The notes under the pieces: model-generated
Told to the model about the DNA's origin: nothing
The model's database searches: none
The model's input: only the letters and a program-made list of their open reading frames with translations
Shown here: positions 1 through 8,803 of the stretch, in pieces
Position numbering within the stretch: position 1 is the first letter of the stretch
Layout of the letters: each line of letters starts with the position of its first letter
Made by a program: the position numbers and the translations under genes
Assembly (NCBI GenBank): GCA_036321795.1
Contig: JAWQCY010000003.1
Location: 1 to 64,000, forward strand
Source: CAKVON01 sp902475665
GTDB taxonomy: Bacteria; Actinomycetota; Coriobacteriia; Coriobacteriales; Atopobiaceae
Length of the DNA: 64,000 nt
Reading direction: 5' to 3'

Positions 1-147
1 AACGCCAAGCCCGGCGCCAAGCCCGGCAACGGCTCGACGCCGCAGACCGGCGACGCCACCGACAGCGGCGCCGGCATGGCGCTCGCCGGCGCGGTCACCC
101 TCGCGCTCGGCGGCACGCTCTACTACAGGCGCCGCCAGCAGAACTAG
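1..147 (+). CDS. C-terminal end of a sortase-anchored surface protein (partial)
   Basis: Only the last 48 codons are in the window and the 5' part lies upstream. The visible part has a Pro/Gly/Lys-rich linker, then the sortase-like motif TPQTGD, a hydrophobic segment rich in Ala, Leu and Gly, and a short RRR-containing tail before the TAG stop. This is the standard layout of a cell-wall sorting signal, here with Thr in place of Leu in LPXTG. The protein is probably exported and covalently attached to peptidoglycan by a sortase. Its function cannot be told from this fragment. Confidence 0.8.
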   Translation, partial: NAKPGAKPGNGSTPQTGDATDSGAGMALAGAVTLALGGTLYYRRRQQN

Positions 148-186
148 GCCGCGACGCCTGGCGTGACGCGCAGGTAGGCACGCCTC

Positions 187-221
187 GGGGCGGGAGCCCG
201 GGTTCGCCCGGCTCCCGCCCC
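187..221 (+). terminator. GC-rich hairpin after the surface-protein gene
   Basis: GGGGCGGGAGCC pairs with GGCTCCCGCCCC around a short G/C loop, 40 bases after the stop codon. There is little T-tract, so termination strength is uncertain. Confidence 0.55.
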
Positions 222-268
222 GTCTCGGTGGCGAGTCAGTTTCCGACGAGCCTATAAAGCCATGAAAA

Positions 269-301
269 CGCCCCCATCCCTTACGCGAGGGATGGGGGGC
301 G
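269..301 (-). terminator. Terminator of the galM-like gene
   Basis: CCCCCATCCCT pairs with AGGGATGGGGG around TACGCG. On the minus strand the stem is followed by a TTTT run, fitting the end of the galM-like transcript. It could also back up the plus-strand hairpin at 187-221. Confidence 0.65.
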
Positions 302-344
302 AATTGTGCTCTTGCTAAAAAGGTAGCCTCAGTACTCGCTGGAG

Positions 345-357
345 GTACTTCTCGGTA
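345..357. repeat. Copy of the TGCCGAGAAG-type motif, one base beyond the galM-like stop
   Basis: GTACTTCTCGGTA lies directly beyond the minus-strand stop codon. It is one of many intergenic copies in this window. Confidence 0.6.
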
Positions 358-358
358 A

Positions 359-1243
359 TTAGAGGAGCGTGATCGTAAAGGCGTGGGTCGCGATTGCGCC
401 AGGTGCGAGCGATGCCATCCCGCGCTTGTGCTCGAGGACGTCGTCCTCGTCGGCGGCGGTGGCACAACCGGTCCAGGGCTCCACTGCTACGAAGGGCGCG
501 TCGTTTGCTGCGGACCAGACGCCGAGGTAGTCGAAGCCCGGGAAGTCCAGCCGCACCCCATGCCCCGAGATGGGGTCGAGAAGTGTCGCGGTGTTGTTGG
601 GAACGCCTTCGAGGACGATGGTATCGTGCTCGTTGAAGATGGCGTGGTCCATTCGGATTCTGTCGGAGTCGTTGACAATGCTCCAGCGCTTTTGGAAGTC
701 CAGGGTGCCCGCAGACAGGTCGAGGCTTGGCGCCGAGTAGGTCCAGGGCCTTGCCAGGCGAAGCTCCCACGTACCGAACGGGGTGTCAGAGCCTGGGCAG
801 GGCACGTTGAACGCGGGGTGACCGCCGACGCAGTAGGGAAGCGGCGTGTCGCCTATATTCTCGATTTCGAAGTGCTGCTCAAGGCTCGTCTCGCCCACGA
901 CGGAATAGGTCATGCGCAGCGTAAAGTCGTAGGGGAAGGCCTTACGAGTGGCGTCGGTCGATGCGAACTCGAAGGTGACATGGGTGTCGTCGGCATCGAC
1001 CACCCTGTGCTCGTTTCTGCGGGCCAGGCCGTGGCGCCCCATATTCGCCTCGCCGTTCGCGCAGGTGGCATGCCCATCCCTCAGGTTGCCGACGATGGGG
1101 AAAAGGACGGGCGCCTGACCCGACCACCAACGCTCGTCGCCCTGCCAAAGATATTGGTTGCCATCGAGGCAAAGTCCCGTGAGACAGCCACCCATCGTGT
1201 CGAGCGTCGCCGTAAGGCGCGTGTTGCCAATCTGGCGGAGCAT
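359..1243 (-). CDS. Aldose 1-epimerase family protein (GalM/LacX-like)
   Basis: The 294-residue protein resembles the aldose-1-epimerase (galactose mutarotase-like) superfamily, which interconverts alpha and beta anomers of sugars or binds hexose phosphates. Supporting signs are the early ...GGCLTGL... and PVLFPIVGNLRDG region, the conserved GRHGLAR segment, the GGHPAFN segment holding the likely catalytic His, and VAVEPWTG near the end. Length is normal for the LacX-like branch. It has its own terminator at 269-301 and is divergent from pckA. It is probably cytoplasmic. The exact sugar cannot be inferred, and no sugar catabolic gene adjoins it. Confidence 0.8.
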   Translation of the reverse strand: MLRQIGNTRLTATLDTMGGCLTGLCLDGNQYLWQGDERWWSGQAPVLFPIVGNLRDGHATCANGEANMGRHGLARRNEHRVVDADDTHVTFEFASTDATRKAFPYDFTLRMTYSVVGETSLEQHFEIENIGDTPLPYCVGGHPAFNVPCPGSDTPFGTWELRLARPWTYSAPSLDLSAGTLDFQKRWSIVNDSDRIRMDHAIFNEHDTIVLEGVPNNTATLLDPISGHGVRLDFPGFDYLGVWSAANDAPFVAVEPWTGCATAADEDDVLEHKRGMASLAPGAIATHAFTITLL

Positions 1244-1262
1244 GTAGACCCCCTTTGTCCGC

Positions 1263-1301
1263 GGTACTTCTCATTCGAATATATCCCTTGCGAGAAGTGC
1301 C
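1263..1301. repeat. Inverted pair of the TGCCGAGAAG-type motif between galM-like gene and pckA
   Basis: GGTACTTCTC at 1263-1272 faces GAGAAGTGCC at 1292-1301. The two arms pair at nine of ten positions and could form a stem around a 19-base AT-rich loop. The pair sits between divergent genes, so it could be structural or regulatory rather than a terminator. Confidence 0.6.
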
Positions 1302-1535
1302 GTCTGCTTGGTTGGGCATGTTGATTTCGACTGAAATGCGGCATGGCGGACCGATTACCGCGCGTTGAATACCGCTTGGCGGAAGAATGTGGGCTTGATG
1401 GATATGCCGTGAAGATGCAAGGGCAAAGGATTTCCAGCACTAGCTGCGCGTCACCTGCGGAGACGTCGCGGAAAAGGTAATCGCCACATAAACCAGCGGG
1501 CTGCCATGCCTGCGACTGGCTGTGAGGAGGCCACT

Positions 1536-3134
1536 ATGGTCACCGACGATTTTGCGCGCCTTGGGCTTGCCTACGACGCGTCCCGCGTGCACCAGAACCT
1601 GAGCGTTGCGGTACTTGTTGAGGAGGCCGTCAAGCGCGGCGAGGGCGTCTTGTCCGAGACGGGCTCTTTGTGCGTGACTACTGGCAAGTACACCGGCCGC
1701 TCGCCCAAGGACCGCTTCATTGTCGACACGGACGACGTCCACTCTCGCATTGCCTGGGGTGACGTCAACGTCCCTATCTCGCGCGAGAACTACGAGAGGA
1801 TTCGTGACGGCATCATCGGCTACCTCAACGAACGCGATTTGTTTGTCATGCAGATGGTTGCCGGCGCCGAGCGTCCCCACTCGCGCAACTTCGAGGTCGT
1901 CTGCGAGCTTGCCAGCCAGGCACTCTTCGTCCGTCAGCTGCTCATCCGGCCGACCGCCGCGGAGGCCTCACGTTACTCGCCGAACTTCATGGTTCTGGCG
2001 GCGCCTGGCTACAAGTGTGACCCTGCCACCTGCGGCACCAACTCCGAGGCGGCGGTCGTCATCAACTTCGAGGAGCGAGTCATCCTCGTGTGTGGCACCT
2101 CGTACTCGGGCGAGATCAAGAAGTCGGTCTTCTCGGTCATGAACTACCTGCTCCCCGTCGAGGACGACGTTTTGCCGATGCACTGCTCGTGCAACATGAA
2201 CCCGCATTCCCGTGGTACGACGGTCCTGTTTGGTCTTTCCGGCACGGGCAAGACGACCCTGTCCGCCGCCAAGGGCCGCAAGCTCATCGGCGACGACGAG
2301 CACGGTTGGTCGGCCGACCACGTCTTCAACATCGAGGGCGGCTGCTACGCCAAGACCATCAACATCACGCCGGAGAACGAGCCGCAGATCTTCTCGGCAA
2401 TTCGCTTTGGCAGCGTGAGCGAGAACGTGGTCGTCGACCCCGCGACCCGCAAGCCCGACTACGAGGACGTCTCGCTCACCGAGAACGGCCGCGTGGCGTA
2501 CCCGGTCGAGTTCATCCCCGACGCGGTCCTCGATGGCGTCGCGACCCGCGTGCCCGACGTCGTCATCTTCCTGACTGCCGACGCGTTTGGCGTGCTGCCC
2601 CCGATCTCCAAGCTCACGACCAACGCCGCGATGTACCACTTCCTCACCGGCTTCACGTCGAAGGTTGCGGGTACTGAGCGTGGTATCACCGAGCCGCAGC
2701 CCACGTTCTCGGCCCTGTTTGGCGAGCCGTTCATGCCGCTTGACCCCAACGTCTATGCGCGTATGCTCGGCGAGCGCATCGAGCGTGGTGGCACCCGCGT
2801 CTACCTGGTTAACACTGGTTGGACGGGCGGTCCCTACGGTGTCGGCCACCGCATGAAGCTCTCCCTCACGCGCAAGATGGTCAATGCCGCGATGTCCGGC
2901 ATGATCGAGGCGGGCGGGTTCACCCACGACGAGCGCTTTGGCGTCGAGGTTCCCAACCTGTGCCTGGGCGTCTCCCGCAAGATCCTCAACCCCCGCAACA
3001 CCTGGAAGGACCAGGCGGCCTACGACGAGCAGGCCGAGAAGCTCGCGGCGATGTTCGAGGAGAACGCCCGCACGCGTCACCCCGACATGGCCGACGAGGT
3101 CCGCGAGGCCGGTCCGCACCCCCTCGCCCGCTAG
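1536..3134 (+). CDS. pckA: Phosphoenolpyruvate carboxykinase (ATP)
   Basis: This 532-residue enzyme interconverts oxaloacetate plus ATP with PEP, CO2 and ADP. In fermentative anaerobes it often runs toward oxaloacetate to gain ATP. The ATP-type family is clear from the kinase-1a P-loop FGLSGTGKTTLSA, the preceding MHCSCNMNP segment, GDDEHGW and the late NTGWTGGPYGVG motif. The start at 1536 is chosen because GAGGAGG lies about seven bases upstream; an earlier in-frame ATG at 1506 has no such site. It ends at a shared bidirectional terminator facing pta, suggesting both serve central fermentative carbon flow. Confidence 0.95.
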   Translation: MVTDDFARLGLAYDASRVHQNLSVAVLVEEAVKRGEGVLSETGSLCVTTGKYTGRSPKDRFIVDTDDVHSRIAWGDVNVPISRENYERIRDGIIGYLNERDLFVMQMVAGAERPHSRNFEVVCELASQALFVRQLLIRPTAAEASRYSPNFMVLAAPGYKCDPATCGTNSEAAVVINFEERVILVCGTSYSGEIKKSVFSVMNYLLPVEDDVLPMHCSCNMNPHSRGTTVLFGLSGTGKTTLSAAKGRKLIGDDEHGWSADHVFNIEGGCYAKTINITPENEPQIFSAIRFGSVSENVVVDPATRKPDYEDVSLTENGRVAYPVEFIPDAVLDGVATRVPDVVIFLTADAFGVLPPISKLTTNAAMYHFLTGFTSKVAGTERGITEPQPTFSALFGEPFMPLDPNVYARMLGERIERGGTRVYLVNTGWTGGPYGVGHRMKLSLTRKMVNAAMSGMIEAGGFTHDERFGVEVPNLCLGVSRKILNPRNTWKDQAAYDEQAEKLAAMFEENARTRHPDMADEVREAGPHPLAR

Positions 3135-3197
3135 GCGTGCTTGGTCTGTAGGCCCGCGGTCCACGGATTCTTACGATTATTGGAATCGGGGCGCATC

Positions 3198-3211
3198 TGG
3201 CGAGAAGTGCC
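3198..3211. repeat. Copy of the TGCCGAGAAG-type motif downstream of pckA
   Basis: TGGCGAGAAGTGCC lies about 60 bases after the pckA stop and just before the bidirectional terminator. Confidence 0.5.
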
Positions 3212-3225
3212 TGCCAAAAGAAGAG

Positions 3226-3261
3226 GCCCTCCCAACCGAAGCAAAGCTCGGTTGGGAGGGC
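3226..3261. terminator. Bidirectional terminator between pckA and pta
   Basis: A perfect 14-bp stem (GCCCTCCCAACCGA and its complement) encloses an 8-base loop. T-rich sequence follows on the plus strand (ATTTCTTA) and on the minus strand (CTCTTCTTTT). It should end both convergent transcripts. Confidence 0.92.
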
Positions 3262-3317
3262 ATTTCTTACTACTGGCGAATGCCTTGCGTGCAAGGCGTG
3301 GGGGAGTGGCTTTCGCC

Positions 3318-4298
3318 CTACTCGGCCATCTGGGCCTGGACGGCGGTAATGGCGACGACGCCCACGATGTCGTCGGCAGAGCAGCCACGCGACAGGTCGT
3401 TGACGGGCTTGGCAATGCCCTGCAGGATCGGGCCGTAGGCCTGGGCGCCGCCGAAGCGCTGGACCAGCTTGTAGCCGATGTTTCCGGACTCGAGGTCGGG
3501 GAAGACCAGGACGTTGGCCTTACCCGCGACCTTGGACTGCGGGGCCTTGAGGTCGGCGACGCTCTGGACCAGGGCGGCGTCAAGCTGCAGGTCGCCGTCG
3601 AGGGCGAGCTCGGGGTTCTTCTCGTTGGCAAGCTCGGTGGCCTGCTGGACCTTGGTGGGAACGTCGCCCTTGGCGGAGCCCATGGTCGAGAAGGACAGCA
3701 TGGCGACCTTGGGCTCGCGGCCAGGCATGAAGGCCTTCCAGCTCTCGGCGGAGGCCAGGGCGATCTCGGAGAGCTCCTCGGCGTTCGGGTTGATGTTCAG
3801 GCCACAGTCGGCGAACAATAGGGTGCCGTCGTCGCCGTACTCGGGGGTGTTGGTGCACATGATGAAGAAGGCCGAGACGAGCTTGGTGCCGGGGGCCGTC
3901 TTCAGGATCTGCAGGGCGGGACGCAGGGTGTTGGCGGTGGAGTGGCAGGCGCCGGAGACCAGGCCGTCGGCATCGCCCATCTTGACCATCATGGTGCCAA
4001 AGTAGGTGGCGTCGTTCATCTGCTCCATGGCCTCGGGCAGGGTGACGCCCTTCTTGGCGCGCAGCTCGGCGAACTTGGCGGCATACTCGTCGTGCTTCTC
4101 GGCAGTCTTCGGGTCGATGACGGTGGCGCCCTCGACGTCGATCTTGGCGGGGTCGCCGAGGATCACGAGGTTGGCAAGGCCCTCGGCCACGATCTTCTTG
4201 GCGGCCTCGATGGTGCGCGGGTCCTCACCCTCGGGGAGGACGATCGTCCTCTTGTCCGCCTTGGCGGCGTCCTTCATACGCTGCAGAAAGTCACTCAT
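3318..4298 (-). CDS. pta: Phosphate acetyltransferase
   Basis: The 326-residue protein is the short phosphate acetyl/butyryltransferase form. It converts acetyl-CoA and phosphate to acetyl phosphate, feeding acetate kinase for ATP. The family is recognised from the N-terminal TIVLPEGEDPRTIEAA, the central GDADGLVSGACHSTANTLRP, and the C-terminal NVLVFPDLESGNIGYKL and QRFGGAQAYGPILQGI blocks. Start 4298 is preferred because GGAG lies just upstream; an in-frame ATG at 4319 would add seven unlikely residues. No ackA gene is adjacent. It converges on pckA. Confidence 0.95.
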   Translation of the reverse strand: MSDFLQRMKDAAKADKRTIVLPEGEDPRTIEAAKKIVAEGLANLVILGDPAKIDVEGATVIDPKTAEKHDEYAAKFAELRAKKGVTLPEAMEQMNDATYFGTMMVKMGDADGLVSGACHSTANTLRPALQILKTAPGTKLVSAFFIMCTNTPEYGDDGTLLFADCGLNINPNAEELSEIALASAESWKAFMPGREPKVAMLSFSTMGSAKGDVPTKVQQATELANEKNPELALDGDLQLDAALVQSVADLKAPQSKVAGKANVLVFPDLESGNIGYKLVQRFGGAQAYGPILQGIAKPVNDLSRGCSADDIVGVVAITAVQAQMAE

Positions 4299-4526
4299 TT
4301 TGCTCCATCTCCCAAACAACGGTTGCTAGCTGGGCTTTTGCGCCCTCCCATAAACGCGAAACGCAGATGGTGTGCATATCGCGTGCTCCGCGCATCCCTC
4401 GCACGCGGCAAACCTATTATAGGTGGGCATGATAAACTCATCCGCGAGACCGAGCAGGGGGACAAAAGTCCCGAGCTCGCTTTTAAGCCATGCGGACATG
4501 TGCCGCGAGCTGGAGGTATGCGAAAG

Positions 4527-5726
4527 ATGACCATGGAGAACGGACTGCCCGTCAACTTCAACGCCGACGCCTACGACGCCATCGTCGTCGGCGCGGGATA
4601 CGCTGGTGCCACCTGTGCCCGTCGCCTCGCCGAGGCCTGCGGCTTCAAGGTCGCCGTCATCGAGCGTCGCCCCCACATCGCCGGCAACGCCTACGACTAC
4701 GAGGACGCCGCCGGCATCCTCGTCCACAAGTATGGCCCGCACATCTACCACACCTTCGACGATCGCGTGCACCAGTTCCTCTCGCGCTTCACCGAGTGGA
4801 CCAACTACCAGCACAAGGTCCTGGCAAACATTCACGGTACCCTGATGCCCGTCCCGTTCAACCACGCCTCCCTCAAGCTTGCCTTTGGGGACGAGAAGGG
4901 CGAGCGCCTCTACCAGAAGCTCGTCTCGACGTTCGGCGAGAACAAGAAGGTCCCCATCATGGACCTTCGCGAGAAGAACGACCCCGAGCTCTCTGAGGTC
5001 GCCGACTATGTGTACGAGAACGTCTTCCTGCACTACACCATGAAGCAGTGGGGCAAGACTCCCGACCAGATCGATAAGTCCATCACCGGCCGTGTCCCCG
5101 TCTTCGTGGGCGATGACGACCGCTACTTCCCGCAGGCCCCGCACCAGGGCATGCCTGTCGAGGGTTACACCAAGCTGTTCGAGCGCATGCTCGACCACGA
5201 CCTGATCGACGTCTTCCTGGGTGTCGACGTTCGTGACATCATGGGTGTCACCGAGACCGACGTGCTGGTTCGCGACCGTCCCTACGGTGGTGAGGTCATC
5301 TATACCGGCCCGCTTGACGAGCTGTTCGACCTCGACATGGGCGCGCTTCCGTATCGCACGCTCGACATGGTGTTCGAGACCCTCGACGAGGACCAGTTCC
5401 AGCCCGTCGGCACGGTCAACTACACCACCAGCGAGGACTACACGCGCATCACCGAGTTCAAGAACATGACCGGTCAGGTGGTTCCCGGCAAGACGACCAT
5501 CATGAAGGAGTACTCCAAGGCCTACGAGCCCGGCAGCGGCCAGACGCCTTACTACGCCATTCTCGAGGACGAGAACCAGGCCCTGTACCAGCGTTACCGC
5601 AGCCGCGTCGATGGTCTTCTCAACTTCCACCCCGCGGGTCGCCTGGCCGAGTACCGCTACTACGACATGGATGCCGTCGTTGCCTCCGCCCTGGAGCTGA
5701 GCGACGAGATCATCTCGCAGCACTAG
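4527..5726 (+). CDS. glf: UDP-galactopyranose mutase
   Basis: This 399-residue flavoenzyme converts UDP-galactopyranose to UDP-galactofuranose for surface polysaccharides. The N-terminal FAD-binding motif AIVVGAGYAGATCARRLAE, the following IERRPHIAGNAYDY and the block KYGPHIYHTF are diagnostic; later FNHASLKL and the YRYYDMD segment also fit the family. Start 4527 has GGAGG ten bases upstream; 4518 and 4533 are alternatives. The glycosyltransferase gene follows after 32 bases, so the two probably form an operon making a galactofuranose-containing glycan. Confidence 0.93.
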   Translation: MTMENGLPVNFNADAYDAIVVGAGYAGATCARRLAEACGFKVAVIERRPHIAGNAYDYEDAAGILVHKYGPHIYHTFDDRVHQFLSRFTEWTNYQHKVLANIHGTLMPVPFNHASLKLAFGDEKGERLYQKLVSTFGENKKVPIMDLREKNDPELSEVADYVYENVFLHYTMKQWGKTPDQIDKSITGRVPVFVGDDDRYFPQAPHQGMPVEGYTKLFERMLDHDLIDVFLGVDVRDIMGVTETDVLVRDRPYGGEVIYTGPLDELFDLDMGALPYRTLDMVFETLDEDQFQPVGTVNYTTSEDYTRITEFKNMTGQVVPGKTTIMKEYSKAYEPGSGQTPYYAILEDENQALYQRYRSRVDGLLNFHPAGRLAEYRYYDMDAVVASALELSDEIISQH

Positions 5727-5758
5727 GCGCCGTCTCCCATATGGAGAATACCAAGCCC

Positions 5759-6793
5759 ATGTCGAAGACGATCACGTTCGGCATCCCGTGCTACAACTCT
5801 GCCGAGTACATGGACCACTGCATCACTTCGATTCTCGAGGGGTCGTCGTATGCGGAGGACGTCCAGGTCGTCGTAGTCGACGATGGCTCGACCAAGGACA
5901 ACACGTACGAGAAGGCGCTCGAGTGGCAGGCTCGCCACCCGGGCATCGTCAAAGCCGTCCACCAGGAGAACGGTGGCCATGGTATGGCGGTTCTCGCGGC
6001 GCTCGATGCGGCAGACGGTAGCTACTTCAAGATCGTCGACTCTGACGACTGGGTCGACGCCGATGCCCTGACGGCACTTCTCGCCCAGCTCCGGCGCTTC
6101 AAGAGCCTGGACATGGACGTTGACCTCGTCATCACGAACTACGTCTACGAGCATGTGGAGGACGGGAAGCAGAACACCGTCGACTTCCGCTACGCGCTGC
6201 CCCGCAACAAGGTCATCACGTGGAAGAAGATCGGCCACTTCAACATGGCACAGAACCTGCTCATGCATGCCCTGTGCTATCGCACCGAGGTGCTTCGCGA
6301 CGGCGGGGTTCCCATGCCCGCACACACCTTCTACGTCGACAACATCTACGCCTACGTGCCGCTTCCGCGCTGCAAGACGCTCTTCTACCTGGACGTCGAC
6401 CTGTATCGTTACTTTATCGGGCGAGAAGACCAGTCGATTAACGAGAGCGTAGCCATCAGTCGCATCGACCAGCAGCTCAGGGTCACGCGCGTCATGATGC
6501 ACGCGTACCACCTGTATGACGACATCGAGTGCGCCAAGCTGCGCAGCTACATGTGCAACCACTTCACTCTGATGATGGCGGTGTGCTCGGTCTACTCGCG
6601 CATGAGCGACAAACCCGACGCCATGGACAACCTCAAGGACCTCTGGTCAGAACTCAAGGCCTATGACGACAGGATGTTCCGCCGTGCGCGCAGGGGAGTC
6701 GTGGGTACCTTTACCAACCTGCCCACGAAGGCGGGCAAGAAGGCAACGATCTTCATCTATCGTGTGGCACAGCGCCTGGTCAAGTTCAACTAG
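5759..6793 (+). CDS. Family 2 glycosyltransferase
   Basis: The 344-residue protein has a GT-A fold start (TFGIPCYNSAEYMDHCI), the nucleotide-sugar binding VVVDDGSTKDNTYE and the DxD-like IVDSDDWVDADAL motif. It should transfer a sugar from a nucleotide donor to a glycan or lipid acceptor at the inner membrane face; no transmembrane helix is evident. The C-terminal third is basic (RRARRGVVG...KAGKKA), perhaps for membrane association. Start 5759 has GGAGAA nine bases upstream, better than the ATG at 5741. Placement after glf suggests, but does not prove, galactofuranosyl transfer. Its stop overlaps that of the convergent maf gene. Confidence 0.85.
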   Translation: MSKTITFGIPCYNSAEYMDHCITSILEGSSYAEDVQVVVVDDGSTKDNTYEKALEWQARHPGIVKAVHQENGGHGMAVLAALDAADGSYFKIVDSDDWVDADALTALLAQLRRFKSLDMDVDLVITNYVYEHVEDGKQNTVDFRYALPRNKVITWKKIGHFNMAQNLLMHALCYRTEVLRDGGVPMPAHTFYVDNIYAYVPLPRCKTLFYLDVDLYRYFIGREDQSINESVAISRIDQQLRVTRVMMHAYHLYDDIECAKLRSYMCNHFTLMMAVCSVYSRMSDKPDAMDNLKDLWSELKAYDDRMFRRARRGVVGTFTNLPTKAGKKATIFIYRVAQRLVKFN

Positions 6794-7401
6794 TTGCCCG
6801 CCAGCAGGTAGTCGAGCCCGTCGTGTCCCGTCAGTGCGGCCACCTCGCGGGCGACGCGTGCCACGGGAAGCCCCACGACGTTGAAGTAGTCGCCGTCGAT
6901 ACCGTCGACCAAGAGGCGTCCCAACCCCTGGATTCCGTAGGAGCCTGCCTTGTCGGCAGGCTCTTTGCTTGCGACGTAGGCGTCGATCTCGGCATCGGAC
7001 AGGTTATGGAAGGTCACCTTTGTGGTCTCGACAAACGACCGTTTTGCGGCGGCGGACCCGTCGCCTGCGGCCACAAGCAGGCAGACTCCGGTCGAGACGT
7101 GGTGGGAGCGACCGGAGAGACGTCGCAGCATGGCCCTTGCGTCGGAGTCGCTCGCGGGCTTGCCGAGCTTCTCGCCATCTATCCAGACGATGGTGTCGGC
7201 GCCCAGGACGATGGTGCCGGCATCGGCCTGGGCGACGGCGAGCGAGGCAGTTGCCTTGAGGGTGGCAAGCCGCTCCACCAGGCTCTCGGGTGGCTCTCCG
7301 GGAAGGGGCGTCTCATCGACGTCGGCGGGAAGGATGGCGAGCGAGAAGCCCGCCTCCTCGAGGAGCTGGCGCCTGCGAGGCGAGCCTGACGCGAGAATCA
7401 T
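6790..7401 (-). CDS. maf: Maf/YhdE-type nucleoside triphosphate pyrophosphatase
   Basis: The 203-residue protein starts with the family hallmark ILASGSPRRRQLLEEAGF and contains the ADTIVWIDGEKLGKP and GSYGIQGLG...VDGIDGDYFNVVGLP blocks. Maf proteins hydrolyse dTTP, UTP or modified pyrimidine nucleotides to monophosphates and pyrophosphate, and are linked to cell division arrest or nucleotide house-cleaning. AAAGG lies upstream of the ATG. It is the last gene of a minus-strand run after the RNA methyltransferase and ppk. It overlaps the convergent glycosyltransferase stop through a shared CTAG. Confidence 0.93.
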   Translation of the reverse strand: MILASGSPRRRQLLEEAGFSLAILPADVDETPLPGEPPESLVERLATLKATASLAVAQADAGTIVLGADTIVWIDGEKLGKPASDSDARAMLRRLSGRSHHVSTGVCLLVAAGDGSAAAKRSFVETTKVTFHNLSDAEIDAYVASKEPADKAGSYGIQGLGRLLVDGIDGDYFNVVGLPVARVAREVAALTGHDGLDYLLAGN

Positions 7402-7447
7402 GGTGGTGCCTTTCTGCGTTAACGCCAGAAGCGGGCGTGTCCTTTGG

Positions 7448-8794
7448 CTACGCGCGAACGCGAGCGAGATGGGTCACGGTCTCGACGTGGAAGGTTTGGG
7501 GGAACAGGTCGACGGGCGTGATGGAGCGAACCTCGAAGGTGCCGTCCGCAGCGAAGCGCTGCAGATCGCGTGCAAGGGTCGCGGGGTCGCAGCTCACATA
7601 GGCGATGGAGCGTGCGGGCTGGGCGCACAGCAGGTCGACAACCTCGGGGGCGAGGCCCGCACGGGGAGGGTCGACCACGATGATGTCGGCCTCGTCGTCG
7701 GGGAACTCGCGACCTGCGTCGCCGCCCACGGCGTCGACGTTCTCCAGGTTTGCCGTCTCCAGGTTGCGCCTGAGGTCGCGCACCGCGGGGGCATAGCTCT
7801 CGACTGCCGAGACGTAGGCGCAGCGGCGGGCGAGGGGCAGCGTGAAGGTGCCCGCGCCCGAGTACAGGTCCATGGCGATGTCATCGTCCTGCGGGTCGAG
7901 GGCTGCCATAACGAGCTCGACGAGCTTCTCGGCACCTGCCGTGTTGACCTGGAAGAACGACGGTGCGGAGAGGCGCATGGTCCCACCCGCGATGCGCTCT
8001 GACCAACTGCCCGCACCGGAAAGGCGCTCGACGCCAGCGATGCGACGGGCCTTGGCCGGCCCCTTGGACATGACGCGCACGACCGAGGAGACCTTGGCGG
8101 CGTCGTTCAGCACGCGAGACACCTGCGCGCGCGGGAAGGGGCCAGGCGTGTCCCACAGCGCGACCTCGACGTCACCGGTTCGGCTCGAGGCGCGAATGCC
8201 CACGCGCTCGAAGTCCAGGCCGTGAGACCCGGAGACGAACCCCAGGGCACCCGAGATAGAGCGTGGGAGCTTCGCGAAGCGCTTCTCCAGAAGCAGGCAG
8301 GACTTGACCTTGAAGATGCCGGCGCCGCCTGCGGCATGCATGCCAAAGGACGCGGCGCTTCCGTTGCGCTCGAAGGCGAGTTCGACCTTGTTGCGGTAGC
8401 CAAGCGGGCCGCTCGGCGCCTCGCACTCCGTGACGAGCGACTCCGCGACCTCTGCGGGGAAGTGGCCGATCCGGGTGAGGGAATCGACCACGTTGGCGCG
8501 CTTGGCTGCCAGCTGTCCCTTGCGGGAGAGTAACATCCAGGGGCAGCCGCCGCAGGCGCCCGCATAGGGGCAGGACGCCGCAACGCGGTCGGGGCCAGCC
8601 TCGAGCACCTCTGCGACGTGGGCTCGCGAGAAGCTCGCGCCGTCAGAGGTGACCTGGGCAAGAATGCGGTCGCCAGGCGTTGCCCCGGTTACGAAGACGG
8701 CCTTTCCGTCCTGTGTGTGGGCAACGGCGTCGGCGCCGTAGGCCATCCTCTCGACAGTGAGCTCGAGCGTGCGTTTGCCTGCGTCAGTCGTCAT
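7448..8794 (-). CDS. TrmA/RumA-family RNA (uracil-5-)-methyltransferase
   Basis: This 448-residue protein is a SAM-dependent m5U methyltransferase of the RlmD/RlmCD/TrmA group. It has an N-terminal TRAM-like domain (about 1-65) and a four-cysteine iron-sulfur site: three Cys in CPYAGACGGCPW plus one in VKSCLLLE. The SAM pocket MDLYSGAGTFTLPLARRC and the catalytic VSCDPATLARDLQRF come late, the latter with the nucleophilic Cys. The target is probably 23S rRNA, but tRNA cannot be excluded. It follows ppk with a 9-base gap, suggesting co-transcription. Confidence 0.9.
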   Translation of the reverse strand: MTTDAGKRTLELTVERMAYGADAVAHTQDGKAVFVTGATPGDRILAQVTSDGASFSRAHVAEVLEAGPDRVAASCPYAGACGGCPWMLLSRKGQLAAKRANVVDSLTRIGHFPAEVAESLVTECEAPSGPLGYRNKVELAFERNGSAASFGMHAAGGAGIFKVKSCLLLEKRFAKLPRSISGALGFVSGSHGLDFERVGIRASSRTGDVEVALWDTPGPFPRAQVSRVLNDAAKVSSVVRVMSKGPAKARRIAGVERLSGAGSWSERIAGGTMRLSAPSFFQVNTAGAEKLVELVMAALDPQDDDIAMDLYSGAGTFTLPLARRCAYVSAVESYAPAVRDLRRNLETANLENVDAVGGDAGREFPDDEADIIVVDPPRAGLAPEVVDLLCAQPARSIAYVSCDPATLARDLQRFAADGTFEVRSITPVDLFPQTFHVETVTHLARVRA

Positions 8795-8803
8795 GCCTTG
8801 CCG

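Noticed and set aside
3942..4526. Upstream extension of the glf frame through the pta gene
   Set aside because: It overlaps pta on the opposite strand, lacks family similarity and has no ribosome site; the start at 4527 does.
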